Part shown: in pieces, positions 28,501-37,273 of the stretch
Layout of the letters: every line of letters begins with the position of its first letter
How positions within the stretch are numbered: position 1 is the stretch's first letter
Translations under genes and position numbers: made by a program
From: Candidatus Omnitrophota bacterium
GTDB taxonomy: Bacteria > Omnitrophota > Gorgyraeia > Zapsychrales > Zapsychraceae
Length of the DNA stretch: 64,000 nt
Assembly (NCBI GenBank): GCA_020429915.1
Contig: JAGQKV010000022.1
Span: 52,166 to 116,165 of the forward strand
Reading direction: 5' to 3'
Notes under the pieces: generated by a model
Database searches by the model: none
The model's input: the letters and a program-made list of their open reading frames with translations, nothing else
Told to the model about the DNA's origin: nothing

Positions 28501-30886
28501 ACCGCAGGGACGGCTGTTGCTGGATAACGTTTATGTGGAAGTGGACGAGTCCGGAGCCTTGGCCCTGGTCCGCCCGATCAATGAAATCGATCTGCAGGCC
28601 CGTCTGTCGGGTGATTCCGCGGTGTTGGCCGAGACGGTATCGGACCCGACGATCCTTGAATGGACCACGGGACGTTTCCGTCAACCCACGGACAAAGCGC
28701 CGACACAGACCCTCGAACAGGTGCTCGGACAGATTATTAAGGAATACGACATACGCGGATACGACGGTTTCGGCGACCCGAATACCAATCCGCAGCAGTA
28801 TGATGAAGTGTTGTTGAAGTGGATCGGCCGCACGTTGGCCACGGTGGAATTTGAATCACAGGTTCACCGCGGCAAGCGGGTCAAACTGGAACCGGGCGAC
28901 ACCTTCGTTATCGCCGGTGACAACGGCCCGTCCACCCAGTGGGTGAAGGAGAATCTAATTGAAGGTTTAATGGAAGCCGGGATCAATGTCGTCGACCTCG
29001 GCGGTTCGCAGCAAGGCGAGCAGACGGTCATCTCCGGTCAGCTGTACAAGAGTATTCGCACGCTCGGCGCGCAGGGAGGACTTTACGTCACCCGCAGCCA
29101 CGTCGAGATCGGGACCAACGGGATGAAGCCGAATATCGGCGGCATCACGCTTTACGGGGACATGCTGACGGCCATCAAAGAGCAGATCCTGAAAGGCGAG
29201 TACCTGCAGGCCGAGAAACCGGGAACGCTGGATACATCCGCCGAAACACGCGCACGTTCGCGTGAAGCCTACTATACATCCCTGCGCGATGAATACCAGG
29301 GATTGCGGCAAGCCATTTCGGCGGCCGGATTGAAGGTCGCGCTGAACTTCAACGGCGGTTCGTCCGTCGATTATCGCGACATCGGTGAAGAACTTATCGG
29401 TCACCAGAACATCACGCGCATCATCCGCGCCGAAAGCGATCCGTACAACAAGAACGGCGGTTTGGCCGATCCGTCCCGCGACGACGATACGGCCCTCTCG
29501 CACCCCAAAGAAAACGTGATCGCCTATTCGAAGGCGCATCCGGATGAGATCATTATCAGTTTCGACCTCGACACCGACCGGGTCAGTATCGTCGTGGACG
29601 GCGAACTTTACCTGGGCGACCGGATGTTCTATCCGATCGTCGAGCATCTGTTGACACTGGATGAATACAGTGAAATTCACAAGACGCAACCCATCTGGGT
29701 GGATTCGCGCATGCGCAAAGAAGTCGGCCTGTTGACGAGATTCTTCGGCGGGATCGCCAAGAAGCACCCGAAGGGCCATTCCAAGGTCAAAGCAACGATG
29801 GATATGCAACTGCTCGAGTTGGCCGAATCCAAGGGATTCACCACGGTCCAGGAGTTTCTGGCCGCCAATCCGGGATATAAGGACGTGCAGGCCGAATACT
29901 CGCTGCACATGTTTAAGACCGATCAAAAGGGACAGGCCTTTGACGATGCGCTCGACTTCGGATTGTACTGGCTGCAGGTCTACACGGATCTGATCGCGGC
30001 GCACCGCGAACAGGGGAATGAGTGGGCGCAGACCGGACGGTTCGACGCCTACATCGACCACCTGGTTTCGATCGGCGCGTTTCAGATTTCCGAGCAGCTG
30101 AAAGAACAGAGAACGCCGAGCACCGACAACGCCAAGACCACGGTGATGATCGCCATGAAAGACGCGATTGTCGCCGCGCTCAGCGGCCGCGAAGACTTCG
30201 CGTATGAAGACCAGTGGCGCACCGCCGACAGCAACGCGGCGATCAAGCTGGTCAACATCGATGGTGTGTTCGATCTGACCACGCCGCAAGGCAATGTCTT
30301 CTGGGGCTGGTCCAATACATCACCGAAGGTCGCCTTCGGTGTGCAAAGCGATACGAATGCCGATACCGTGGCCCTCACCGAAGCGGTGACGGCCCTGTAC
30401 ATCCATAGCCGCAATCAGATCGACGCGACCCTGGCGGCGATCGATGATAAAGAAACCAAGGCGCTGCGCGACCTGCTCGGGGAAGAATCCTCGGCCGCGG
30501 TCGAGGCCCGCGTCCTGGCGAAGTTCCCGACGATCCAGTCGGCGGTCGCCGCTCTGACGGGGACCGATCAGGCGCAACTGGCCACACAAAAGCCGGAGAC
30601 CACCGGGGGTATCGATTTGAATCCGGAATTGCTCGATCTTAAGATCAAGCGTGACGGCAACGGCGTTCCGTTGCCGGCCGTAATGCAACCGGTCGAATCC
30701 CTGCAAAACATCAACGGCTTTATCCCCGTCATCATTCAGATGACACCGGTCAATATGCCGTTGCTGCTGGGGGTTATCGACGACCAGGCGCCGCAGCAAG
30801 TCGGTTATGACGCCGACAGTGACGACTATGAACCGCAGGCTCGGCTCGACGATTCCGTCCAACCGGCCGCGGATAACGTATCGTAA
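25523..30886 (+). CDS. GP2: exported protein with UDP-sugar pyrophosphorylase-like and phosphohexomutase domains
   Basis: A 1787-residue protein. It starts with a signal peptide (cleavage near residue 35) and the shared N-terminal module (to about 360). A UDPGP-family nucleotidyltransferase-like domain follows (about 468-1033; NGGLGSS with K in LGAKGTD, YNGDGPNN, SETDHFG). Then comes a phosphomannomutase/phosphoglucomutase domain (about 1056-1673) opening with EYDIRGYDG. Its phosphoserine loop is VTRSHVEIG (S1192), the Mg loop is DLDTDR (1348-1353), the sugar loop is E-Y-S-L-H and the phosphate loop is SNTSP. The shared C-terminal module (GGID, from about 1689) closes the protein. The mutase motifs look complete, the pyrophosphorylase more divergent. 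Together they would turn glucose-6-phosphate into UDP-glucose. GP3 follows 52 bases later with no terminator between, so the two are probably co-transcribed. Confidence 0.82.
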   Translation: MKDFGINKTPFCTRGISALAILAFMATTILPPDVAALTVSKSLELPPVGSMITTTKDYHPAVVQGMSIDPENPLNFTFYVSPGDSQLDEAALRETSDKLIKYFLAALTTPSNDLWVNLSPHEKDQIITDKFGATEMGRDLLAQDYILKQLTASLMYPEDELGQEFWKRVHAKAAEKFGTTQIPMNAYHKIWIVPDRAAVYENASGAFVVNSRLKVMLAEDYVAMQQAAGRGNYAGARIDSGEHNAVVSQIIREVLVPEIEKEVNEGRTFANLRQVYNSMILASWFKNTLKESLLGQVYVDREKVSGVDVDDPQIKEKIYEQYLHAFKKGVYNYIKEEYDPVTQEVLPRQYFSGGAGFQGIDRAVLAETYSPATLRRAPADIIAAVQDVAEDAAVIAVDVALYEADPAGKNAGIIADAFARVQRDAAVLADADFERLTASLAPFDRSYIAGLYQKYVALRQAEDQGAEKQGLVIGGNFKPSAQLSELERRELLGARDFAEDIFGKQRYIDAAKDVILIANPMNGGLGSSVSRQSYLQRMTGRTELGAKGTDLFFRVEVDGFDADGKKRTVIEQVSVTELKYIQAIRYASNLGNIVIQELVNEDSIGPMNRFLDETIFLPDRVDQRPDAPRRTYRQVIEETEGIDLAETMIEQGSLPVIDVATNKLTDDYTAPGGHGQLGSMVLQEALTADLPEGKTVIRAVYNGDGPNNSVSKSIVGFMAAEGVPIVMISTTKTALDKKGGLIGLETMPNGSVRAQMLELAQAKANGQEKIFTAMGLTEGQAGAQFFNTNVAAVNYTALQPFLRELRDIIGEEQFNEIVTPDLIPNEKTKTGGRKVIQLEGAMGSALLNLNGFVTTTDNEDVQRLMAKYGFKRLLTIVNVDEENRTRFFTPIKFAYDHVLYSETDHFGVSAASGLLVNQGGSHLPGFATMDDYYKDVQNSIDAFHGTSMLALDELHLLGKVNMPRAVLVGHVAVNNKSGQLVDLNKFVDEIGKTPQGRLLLDNVYVEVDESGALALVRPINEIDLQARLSGDSAVLAETVSDPTILEWTTGRFRQPTDKAPTQTLEQVLGQIIKEYDIRGYDGFGDPNTNPQQYDEVLLKWIGRTLATVEFESQVHRGKRVKLEPGDTFVIAGDNGPSTQWVKENLIEGLMEAGINVVDLGGSQQGEQTVISGQLYKSIRTLGAQGGLYVTRSHVEIGTNGMKPNIGGITLYGDMLTAIKEQILKGEYLQAEKPGTLDTSAETRARSREAYYTSLRDEYQGLRQAISAAGLKVALNFNGGSSVDYRDIGEELIGHQNITRIIRAESDPYNKNGGLADPSRDDDTALSHPKENVIAYSKAHPDEIIISFDLDTDRVSIVVDGELYLGDRMFYPIVEHLLTLDEYSEIHKTQPIWVDSRMRKEVGLLTRFFGGIAKKHPKGHSKVKATMDMQLLELAESKGFTTVQEFLAANPGYKDVQAEYSLHMFKTDQKGQAFDDALDFGLYWLQVYTDLIAAHREQGNEWAQTGRFDAYIDHLVSIGAFQISEQLKEQRTPSTDNAKTTVMIAMKDAIVAALSGREDFAYEDQWRTADSNAAIKLVNIDGVFDLTTPQGNVFWGWSNTSPKVAFGVQSDTNADTVALTEAVTALYIHSRNQIDATLAAIDDKETKALRDLLGEESSAAVEARVLAKFPTIQSAVAALTGTDQAQLATQKPETTGGIDLNPELLDLKIKRDGNGVPLPAVMQPVESLQNINGFIPVIIQMTPVNMPLLLGVIDDQAPQQVGYDADSDDYEPQARLDDSVQPAADNVS

Positions 30887-30938
30887 TAGAAGAGACCGAA
30901 GCCGGTCATGTGACGTTAACCAAACGGGGATGACAAAT

Positions 30939-33900
30939 ATGTTTACATACGGGATGATAAAGAGGAACGGATTTTACCAACGCGGTATCGCGGCCCTGTC
31001 TGTGCTGGCCTTTATGCTGACATCGATTGTGCCGCCGAATGCCTACGCGCAAGCTCTGCCCGAATCGCTCAACTTGCCGAAACTGGGGACCATGATCGCC
31101 GCCACGGAGGGGTACGCCCCGGCGCTGATCCAGGGCGTGTCGGTGAATCCCAAGAATCCTTTGAACTTCACTTTTTATGTCAATCCCGGTGACTCACATA
31201 TGAATGAAAAGCAGCTACTCCGCGAATCCGATCAGCTGATCAAATACTTCCTGACCACCATCACGACGCCGTCGGAAGATCTGTGGGTCAACCTGTCCCC
31301 GCTGGAAAAAGACAACATCGTGACCGATTCGTTCGGCGCGACCGATATGGGCCGCGACCTGCTCGCGCAGGACTATGTGCTCAAACAACTGATGTCGTCT
31401 TTGATGTACCCGGAAGACGAGCTCGGCCAGCAATTCTGGCAACGCGTGCGCGACAAGGCGTACCAAAAGTTCGGCACCCGCGACATCCCCGTCGATACTT
31501 ATAACAAAATCTGGATCGTTCCCGAACGGGCGGCTGTCTATGAAAAGGACGGAACGGCCTTTGTGGTGAAAAGCAAAATGAAGGTCATGCTCGCCCGCGA
31601 TTACCTGGCCCTGCAGGATTCCGTCGGCCGCTACAACCACGGTCTGCGCCAGGTCGGCGATCAACAGTTGAACGAGCAAAGCGAGCTGGTGACGGCGATT
31701 ATCGAAGAGGTCCTGATCCCGGAAATCGAGAAGGAAGTCAATGAAGGCCGCACTTTCGCGCGGCTGCGCCAGGTCTATAACTCCATGGTTCTGGCCGCCT
31801 GGTACAAAAACAACCTGAAAGAGTCGCTGCTCGGACAGGTATATATGGACCAGAACAAGATCGCCGGGGTGGACACCGACGATCCCAAGGTTAAGGAAAA
31901 GATTTATCAGCAGTACCTCAAGGCCTTCGGTCGCGGGGTCTACAACTATATCCGTGAGGAATACGATGAAACCACCCAGCAGATGATCCCGCGCCAGTAT
32001 TATTCCGGCGGGGCCGGTTTTGAGACCATCGGCGAGGTCGTCGCCATTGAGACCTATCGCGAACGGGACCTGGATCGTCTGCCGCGCGACATGGTCGCCG
32101 GTATCGGTGAAATTCTGCAGGACGCCGCGCTGATCGCCGTGGATACGGATTTGGTCGAGGCCACGGCCAACAACGAGGCCGTAATCAGCCAGGCCTTCGA
32201 TACCCCGCCGGCCAAGGCCGACGCCGCGGTATTCGCCGGCCTCAAGCTGGACGATTATCCCACGGTCAGACAATTCGTGGAGGATGAAGTCGGCCTGTTG
32301 CAGCCCGACACCAGCAAGGTCGTGGTGGTCGACGCCAAGATGTTCGACCGTTTGCTGGAGCAAACCATTGAACAGGGACTGGTTTACGCCGGCGACGACG
32401 GCAATTATTACTACTATTCACATCCCAAGGACACCGCGCGCGCGATCAAACCGACGCGGGTTGCCTCGGACCGCCCGAGCGAGTCCGCGGACCCGTTTAT
32501 GAATCAGATTAACAGCGAGGAAGCGATCCGGACGATTCTGGAGAAAATGACCGGTGCCCATGAAGGCGAAATCACCTATGTCGTGCCGTTCATCAACGGC
32601 AAGGCCGGCACGGCCACCGCGTTTCCGGGTGTCCAGGTTACGGACAACGTGCACGTCGTGCTGCAGTACTTCTTCCTTTATAACGACCGCCGCACCGGGA
32701 TCGGCCAAAAGGCCCTGGATCTTATTGAAGAACGGGGAGGGGACTTCCTGAGAATTTCTCATGCGACGCACCCGAAGGGACGGACGCTTGATGAAATCGA
32801 CCGCACGCCGGAGAACGACGAGCGGATGTTTGTCTATTTTAAGGATTTGACCCACCCGGAAAGGGCCTCGGAAGTGCTGCGCGAACGCGGCGACGGTGTG
32901 GTCCGCTTATTCGGTTCAGGCTACGGCGGCAACGCGCTGGGGGCCAAGAAATTTTCGCTGCGCTATTTCAACCAGCGCGGTGTGGACAGCGACGACGAGA
33001 GCATGGCGCACCAGTTCATGGCGTTGTACTACAACAAAAAGACCGGCAAGGCCTACGGGGTAACCGGGGCTTATCCGAGTATGGGCGGGAAGACAAATAA
33101 CGGGACGATCTATATCGACGAGTCCCTGGAAGACGACTGGGCCGTGTATCTGGTCAGTGAGGATTTGGTGCGTTCGTATTTCCGTGAAAATCCGGACGGC
33201 TCCGTCAGCGAGATGGCACACAATATCGAGCACGGAACGTTTCTGGTTGCCGAAGGGATCAACCGCGTCGAGTTGCAGCGCGCGGTCAACGCCATCAAGA
33301 AAGGCGGGGTCTTCGGCGTCAATCTGGCCTACAAATTCCGCTATGACAGCGAAACCGGACGCCGGGTGGTGGTGGAATCCTGGTGGGAACGCCATGACAA
33401 AGCGCGTCCGGTGCAGGAAGTCCTGCGCGAATATATCGACGAGCGTCTGGGCAATCTGTCCGACGCCGACAAGGGTGTGGGCTGGCACGACTGGAAAGGC
33501 GAGCCAATCCGCCGCCGTCTGGGACGGCTGTTGATGGGCCGCCGGTTGACGCTTAACGATCTCGAAGTCCTGGAATACGCGCTGCGCGATCCGGCCAAGG
33601 CCGCGATCCTTACCGATAAAAAGCAGCAGAGTGAAGACCTCGACGATGAGCAACGCATTTATGATATTGTGATGGAAGTCCTGGACAAGGGCTGGAACGA
33701 ACCCAACGCGCGGATCAGCGTGCCGATGGAAAACTACGACAACTGGGTGGGCAATATCGGAAATATCCCCGCCGCCGACCGTCCGAACATCGATCCGGAC
33801 AGCGAACTGGGCTATGAAGTCAACATCCGGAAATTCGGCGGACGTCAGCCGAGCACCGAACCCTTGGTACGCATCCTTCCGACGCCGCAGATGGCATTGT

Positions 33901-34913
33901 ATGACGCGATGATGGCTCGCTCATTGAAGACCGCCGCTGAGGAAAAGGTCGTCGACACCACGCTCGACCGCGGGGAAGATCCGATCGCTCAAAAGCCGTT
34001 CTTCGCCACGACCATCGGCCGCTACTTCGATCACCTGTTACAGCGCGCCAAGCGCGTCGACATCACCTACGCGCATAACAATTTCTTCCGCCAGCATCGC
34101 GGACCGGACGGCAGAATCGTCAAGGGCTTTGTGTGGCCGGGCTTCAGCGCGAATTCGCGCATCGATGTATGGCTTATCAAGTACCGTCTCGGTCAACTGC
34201 GTGACGACGAGTACGTGGAAACGCCGATCGGTCTGATCCCGACGCCGGAGGCCTCTTTGTTCGACGGTCTGCGTGAGGAAGAAGGCGGGCCGTTAACCAA
34301 GGAAAACATCGCGGACCTGACCCGCTTCGACAAAGACGAATGGCGCTGGGAAATTCAGGTGCGTACCAATTTCATCATCAACAAGCTGAAGATGGATATT
34401 CCCGACGAGCTGCGCGCCGAACACGAGAAACTCGCCAAGGCGCTCGACTATACATTGCCGGATGAATGGTATCGGGCCAAATCATGGGTGGCCATGGAGA
34501 CCGAAAAGGCCGAAGCCGACTCGGCCCTGATCGCCGAGGCCGCCGACCGGCGCGGAGAAGTGACCAAGACGGTCGATGAAGACCAGGCCCTGCAGGTCAC
34601 CGAACGCGAACGGCCGGATACGACAGGGGGTATCGATTTCAACCCGGCGCTGCTGGATCTGCAAATCGAGCGGGACGGCGAAGGTGTGCCGTTGCCGGTC
34701 TTCGATCAGGCCCCGGCCGTACTGGAGAATGTCCCGGGATTCGTCCCGGTCATCATCGATATGACGCCGGTCCCGAGCCTGCCGTTATTGCTCGGGCTTT
34801 CCGAAATGGAAAAGAAGCTCTTTGCCGCCGGTGAAGACGGTAATCAGGAGGCCCACCGCCGCGGTGATCGCCCCGAAATCAGGGGCGAACGGCTCAGCCG
34901 GTTATACGAGTAA
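30939..34913 (+). CDS. GP3: exported protein with GTP-type PEP carboxykinase domain
   Basis: A 1324-residue protein. ATG 30939 is chosen because GGGGA at 30926-30930 is well spaced and matches the other family starts; an in-frame ATG at 30930 sits inside that signal. A signal peptide (to about residue 40, AYAQ) and the shared N-terminal module lead into a PEP carboxykinase (GTP) domain at about 521-1198. Visible family features are FGSGYGGNALGAKKF (about 658-672), a metal-ligand-like H in MAHQF, the P-loop YPSMGGKT (712-719) and the C-terminal WPGFSANSR. The hyper-reactive cysteine of the usual PSACGKT loop is glycine (G716), and the kinase-2 VGDD reads VSED. The shared C-terminal module (GGID) starts near 1228. 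Known members convert oxaloacetate to PEP; activity here is uncertain. Confidence 0.82.
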   Translation: MFTYGMIKRNGFYQRGIAALSVLAFMLTSIVPPNAYAQALPESLNLPKLGTMIAATEGYAPALIQGVSVNPKNPLNFTFYVNPGDSHMNEKQLLRESDQLIKYFLTTITTPSEDLWVNLSPLEKDNIVTDSFGATDMGRDLLAQDYVLKQLMSSLMYPEDELGQQFWQRVRDKAYQKFGTRDIPVDTYNKIWIVPERAAVYEKDGTAFVVKSKMKVMLARDYLALQDSVGRYNHGLRQVGDQQLNEQSELVTAIIEEVLIPEIEKEVNEGRTFARLRQVYNSMVLAAWYKNNLKESLLGQVYMDQNKIAGVDTDDPKVKEKIYQQYLKAFGRGVYNYIREEYDETTQQMIPRQYYSGGAGFETIGEVVAIETYRERDLDRLPRDMVAGIGEILQDAALIAVDTDLVEATANNEAVISQAFDTPPAKADAAVFAGLKLDDYPTVRQFVEDEVGLLQPDTSKVVVVDAKMFDRLLEQTIEQGLVYAGDDGNYYYYSHPKDTARAIKPTRVASDRPSESADPFMNQINSEEAIRTILEKMTGAHEGEITYVVPFINGKAGTATAFPGVQVTDNVHVVLQYFFLYNDRRTGIGQKALDLIEERGGDFLRISHATHPKGRTLDEIDRTPENDERMFVYFKDLTHPERASEVLRERGDGVVRLFGSGYGGNALGAKKFSLRYFNQRGVDSDDESMAHQFMALYYNKKTGKAYGVTGAYPSMGGKTNNGTIYIDESLEDDWAVYLVSEDLVRSYFRENPDGSVSEMAHNIEHGTFLVAEGINRVELQRAVNAIKKGGVFGVNLAYKFRYDSETGRRVVVESWWERHDKARPVQEVLREYIDERLGNLSDADKGVGWHDWKGEPIRRRLGRLLMGRRLTLNDLEVLEYALRDPAKAAILTDKKQQSEDLDDEQRIYDIVMEVLDKGWNEPNARISVPMENYDNWVGNIGNIPAADRPNIDPDSELGYEVNIRKFGGRQPSTEPLVRILPTPQMALYDAMMARSLKTAAEEKVVDTTLDRGEDPIAQKPFFATTIGRYFDHLLQRAKRVDITYAHNNFFRQHRGPDGRIVKGFVWPGFSANSRIDVWLIKYRLGQLRDDEYVETPIGLIPTPEASLFDGLREEEGGPLTKENIADLTRFDKDEWRWEIQVRTNFIINKLKMDIPDELRAEHEKLAKALDYTLPDEWYRAKSWVAMETEKAEADSALIAEAADRRGEVTKTVDEDQALQVTERERPDTTGGIDFNPALLDLQIERDGEGVPLPVFDQAPAVLENVPGFVPVIIDMTPVPSLPLLLGLSEMEKKLFAAGEDGNQEAHRRGDRPEIRGERLSRLYE

Positions 34914-34935
34914 TCACCGATCTTAAAGCCTCACC

Positions 34936-34970
34936 ATCCCGCCGGGAAACCCTCCCGGCGGGATTTTTTT
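34936..34970 (+). terminator. Strong rho-independent terminator after GP2-GP3
   Basis: Perfect 12-bp arms (34936-34947 and 34953-34964) with a five-base loop, running directly into seven T residues. It lies 22 bases after the GP3 stop. Confidence 0.93.
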
Positions 34971-35061
34971 GGCCCCATAAAGTGTTTGCATATCAGAGAT
35001 CTTATATTATCATAGTGACATTCAATTGAACCATCGGAAACACCCGATAGATACCCATTTA

Positions 35062-35135
35062 GCGCCCATAGCTCAGCTGGATAGAGCATCGGCCTTCTAA
35101 GCCGAGGGTCCCACGTTCGAGTCGTGGTGGGCGCG
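35062..35135 (+). tRNA. tRNA-Arg (UCU)
   Basis: Cloverleaf with acceptor arms GCGCCCA/TGGGCGC and D arm GCTC...GAGC. Anticodon stem TCGGC/GCCGA holds loop CTTCTAA with anticodon TCT. The T arm has GTTCGAGTC. CCA is not encoded; the discriminator is followed by C and six T residues (35137-35142), which may serve as a terminator. Confidence 0.94.
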
Positions 35136-35190
35136 CTTTTTTAACGCCTCAGAATAATTATGGTGCCTACGGACACGCACACGGCGACGG

Positions 35191-36180
35191 ATGAAGACAA
35201 TTACGCGTACATTTTACGGTCTGCTGATCCTGCTGGTCGTGCTCGCGGCAGCCGGCCTGTTGGCCATACCGTTCTTCGGCCGCGACCTCCTGCAGGACAA
35301 GCTCAGCGCCGCCTTCCGCCGGCCGGTGGCTGTGTCCGGGATTTCCTATCACTTTCCGTTCGGACTTAAGCTGCGCCAACTTACCGTCGGGGATTTCGTC
35401 AATATCGACCGGATCTATCTGCAGGTCAATCCGTCCACCTTGTTCGGCGACACGGTTCGGCTGACCCAGCTTGATTTAATCGATCCGGTGGTGGTCCTGG
35501 AGGACCGCGCGCTGTCCTGGAAACCCGATCCGGACGGGCACCCGTCCGCGGAACAGGCGGAAGAGGAAGAGGCGCAGACCGTTGCCGGGACCGGTCCGCG
35601 GCGTCTGCTCGACATCGGACGGGTCAACGTGATCAACGGCCGGCTGGACATCGTTCAGAGCCAGGGCCAGCCGGCGCTCAAGGTGGAATTGACCAATGTC
35701 CGCGGCCGTTTCGACGCGGTTGCGGTGCCTTGGCGCGCGCGGCGGATGCCGTTTCGTTTCGAAGCGAACGCCGGGATGAATTTCCTGCGTTCGGAACTGA
35801 CCCAGCGCCCGGCCATCGGCAAGGGTTGGGTGGATCCGCGCCGCCAGTTGCTGGAAGGCGAGCTTGTCTTACAGGACCCCAACGGCGCCGACCAGATGAA
35901 TATGATCCTGCACATCGGTGACAATACGTTGACGGTGGAAGGCAATGTCCATACCGATCTGGCCGCGGCCCCGCAGGCGCGGACGGAAGGGGAGGTATGG
36001 GACCAGGTCGCGCGGCCCGTCGTGAAACAGCTGACCGACGACCGCGGTGTCCGTTTTGACACGCAGTTTTTCGTGCGGGACAAGCTGGACGAGTTCCGGC
36101 TGGATACGATGGAGATCGAGTTCAAAGGCATCGCCTTTCAGCCCGATCCCCCCGAAAAGAAAGTATTGCCCGCAGAATAA
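35191..36180 (+). CDS. Small AsmA-like membrane-anchored protein
   Basis: A 329-residue protein with one N-terminal membrane span (about residues 8-28) and a periplasmic part of beta-strand character. The segment after the anchor (FRRPVAVSGISYHFPFGLKL) resembles the AsmA/DUF748 N-terminal region, as in the much larger AsmA-like protein at 12459-15548. A Glu/Gln-rich spacer lies near residues 110-125. These proteins are thought to take part in lipid or outer-membrane homeostasis. It sits alone between tRNA-Arg and the tRNA-His locus. Confidence 0.6.
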   Translation: MKTITRTFYGLLILLVVLAAAGLLAIPFFGRDLLQDKLSAAFRRPVAVSGISYHFPFGLKLRQLTVGDFVNIDRIYLQVNPSTLFGDTVRLTQLDLIDPVVVLEDRALSWKPDPDGHPSAEQAEEEEAQTVAGTGPRRLLDIGRVNVINGRLDIVQSQGQPALKVELTNVRGRFDAVAVPWRARRMPFRFEANAGMNFLRSELTQRPAIGKGWVDPRRQLLEGELVLQDPNGADQMNMILHIGDNTLTVEGNVHTDLAAAPQARTEGEVWDQVARPVVKQLTDDRGVRFDTQFFVRDKLDEFRLDTMEIEFKGIAFQPDPPEKKVLPAE

Positions 36181-36249
36181 AATATGCTAAAATGGAGCGC
36201 TAATCAGCCGAAAAGCGCCCCAACCGGCCTTAAGCGCCGGGGATATACA

Positions 36250-36291
36250 GATTTGTGGTGCCTATAGTTCAGTTGGTAGAACACCTGATTG
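36250..36291 (+). pseudogene. 5' half copy of tRNA-His
   Basis: 42 bases that match the intact tRNA-His region 36361-36402 at 41 positions: the same eight upstream bases, then the acceptor 5' strand, D arm and anticodon stem. The match stops inside the anticodon loop. The only change (C for G at the fifth-to-last base of the acceptor strand area) would break an acceptor pair. No 3' half follows, so it cannot be a functional tRNA. Confidence 0.85.
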
Positions 36292-36367
36292 CTCCGATTC
36301 CTTTGTTGAGACGCGGATGCTTCAGGATTGCTTAGCGATCATCAGTATATCCACGATATAGATTTGT

Positions 36368-36444
36368 GGTGGCTATAGTTCAGTTGGTAGAACACCTGAT
36401 TGTGGTTCAGGACGTCGCCGGTTCAAGTCCGGTTAGCCACCCCA
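36368..36444 (+). tRNA. tRNA-His (GUG)
   Basis: Acceptor arms GTGGCTA/TAGCCAC, with the extra G-1 (36368) opposite C73 that marks tRNA-His. Anticodon loop TTGTGGT has GTG. The T arm contains GGTTCAAGTCC. CCA is encoded at 36442-36444, unlike the other two tRNA genes here. It borders the AT-rich island and is preceded by a half copy of itself. Confidence 0.95.
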
Positions 36445-36548
36445 TATGTACCCGTTTTGCGAACCAACGCTCTTTTGAGCCACAAAAGAGTATCGCTGAG
36501 CGGAATTCGTTGTCCGAGGGGGAACATATTAATGTTCCCCCTTCGGAT

Positions 36549-37034
36549 ATGCTTGATTATCTTCAACAGCTCCAGCGGCAGTACTCATTTTTACCTCGAA
36601 CATTCTGGGTTGAATTTCCTTTCTATAAATCAATACGAAATAGTAAACAATCCTTCCTTTTGGGATATCGTCCCGAAAACCTGTCTGGTACAGCAACGCT
36701 CAATCAGAGATCTTGGAAAAAGCATAAGGCCCATCTTAATCGTCTAGACCGATTTTCCCTTGAAAAAGCTGATTATTATTTGAGGCTGAAAGAGGTCTAT
36801 AACATAAATACGGTGAGAGGGCTTTCAAATCTGACAGGGGAGAGTTGGTCTTATATAGCCAAAATCCTTAAGATTTCGACACTACCGGAACTCATCAAAG
36901 AATTTCTAAGAAGCCATAAGAAAGATCCGAAAATAATGAAATTATTTACTTTTCGAAGGTTGCTTGCCATTGTTCGGAAAGGGTCAAAAAAGCTTCAATT
37001 AGAGTATTTTAGGGCGCTTATAGAGGTAGATTAG
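36549..37034 (+). CDS. Small protein with ParB-like helix-turn-helix
   Basis: A 161-residue protein, first gene of the AT-rich island after tRNA-His. Residues about 75-120 (KEVYNINTVRGLSNLTGES and the following WSYIAKILKIS) look like the HTH of ParB/KorB-type proteins, where a ligand-searching helix follows LxxLTGxS. No ParB nuclease domain precedes it. The rest has no recognisable family. The frame continues upstream through the tRNA; ATG 36549 is the first plausible start after the tRNA, though its ribosome site is poor. DNA binding in a mobile-element context is inferred. Confidence 0.5.
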   Translation: MLDYLQQLQRQYSFLPRTFWVEFPFYKSIRNSKQSFLLGYRPENLSGTATLNQRSWKKHKAHLNRLDRFSLEKADYYLRLKEVYNINTVRGLSNLTGESWSYIAKILKISTLPELIKEFLRSHKKDPKIMKLFTFRRLLAIVRKGSKKLQLEYFRALIEVD

Positions 37035-37161
37035 GAGTAATTAATTGGGCAACAAGCTGTTGTATAAAGGCTGTACGACCCTTACTTTAATAATTTTCAA
37101 GTTGTTTAATATCAATAGTTTATATATTATTAATGAATTATTTAACGATCTATTGTTTTTG

Positions 37162-37273
37162 TGAAAAGTAATAGATTTTATGGAATGTCGCTATAAATGT
37201 ATTAATTTATAAAAAATTAATAGATACTGAGAGTTTTTATGATATCCTATTAACAAATGAAAAACTAATAGAT
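37162..37273 (+). repeat. Regularly spaced TAATAGAT direct repeats before the Fic gene
   Basis: Three copies of A(4-5)-x(1-2)-TAATAGAT occur at 37162-37176, 37211-37225 and 37258-37273. The TAATAGAT cores start at 37169, 37218 and 37266, i.e. 49 and 48 bases apart. The last copy ends 12 bases before the ATG. A related inverted site (ATCTATTG) is at 37148-37155. They look like operator sites. Confidence 0.55.

Noticed and set aside
34984-35010. Promoter before tRNA-Arg (TTGCAT ... TATTAT)
   Set aside because: The spacing between the two hexamers is about 13 bases, too short for a sigma70 promoter, so I left it out.
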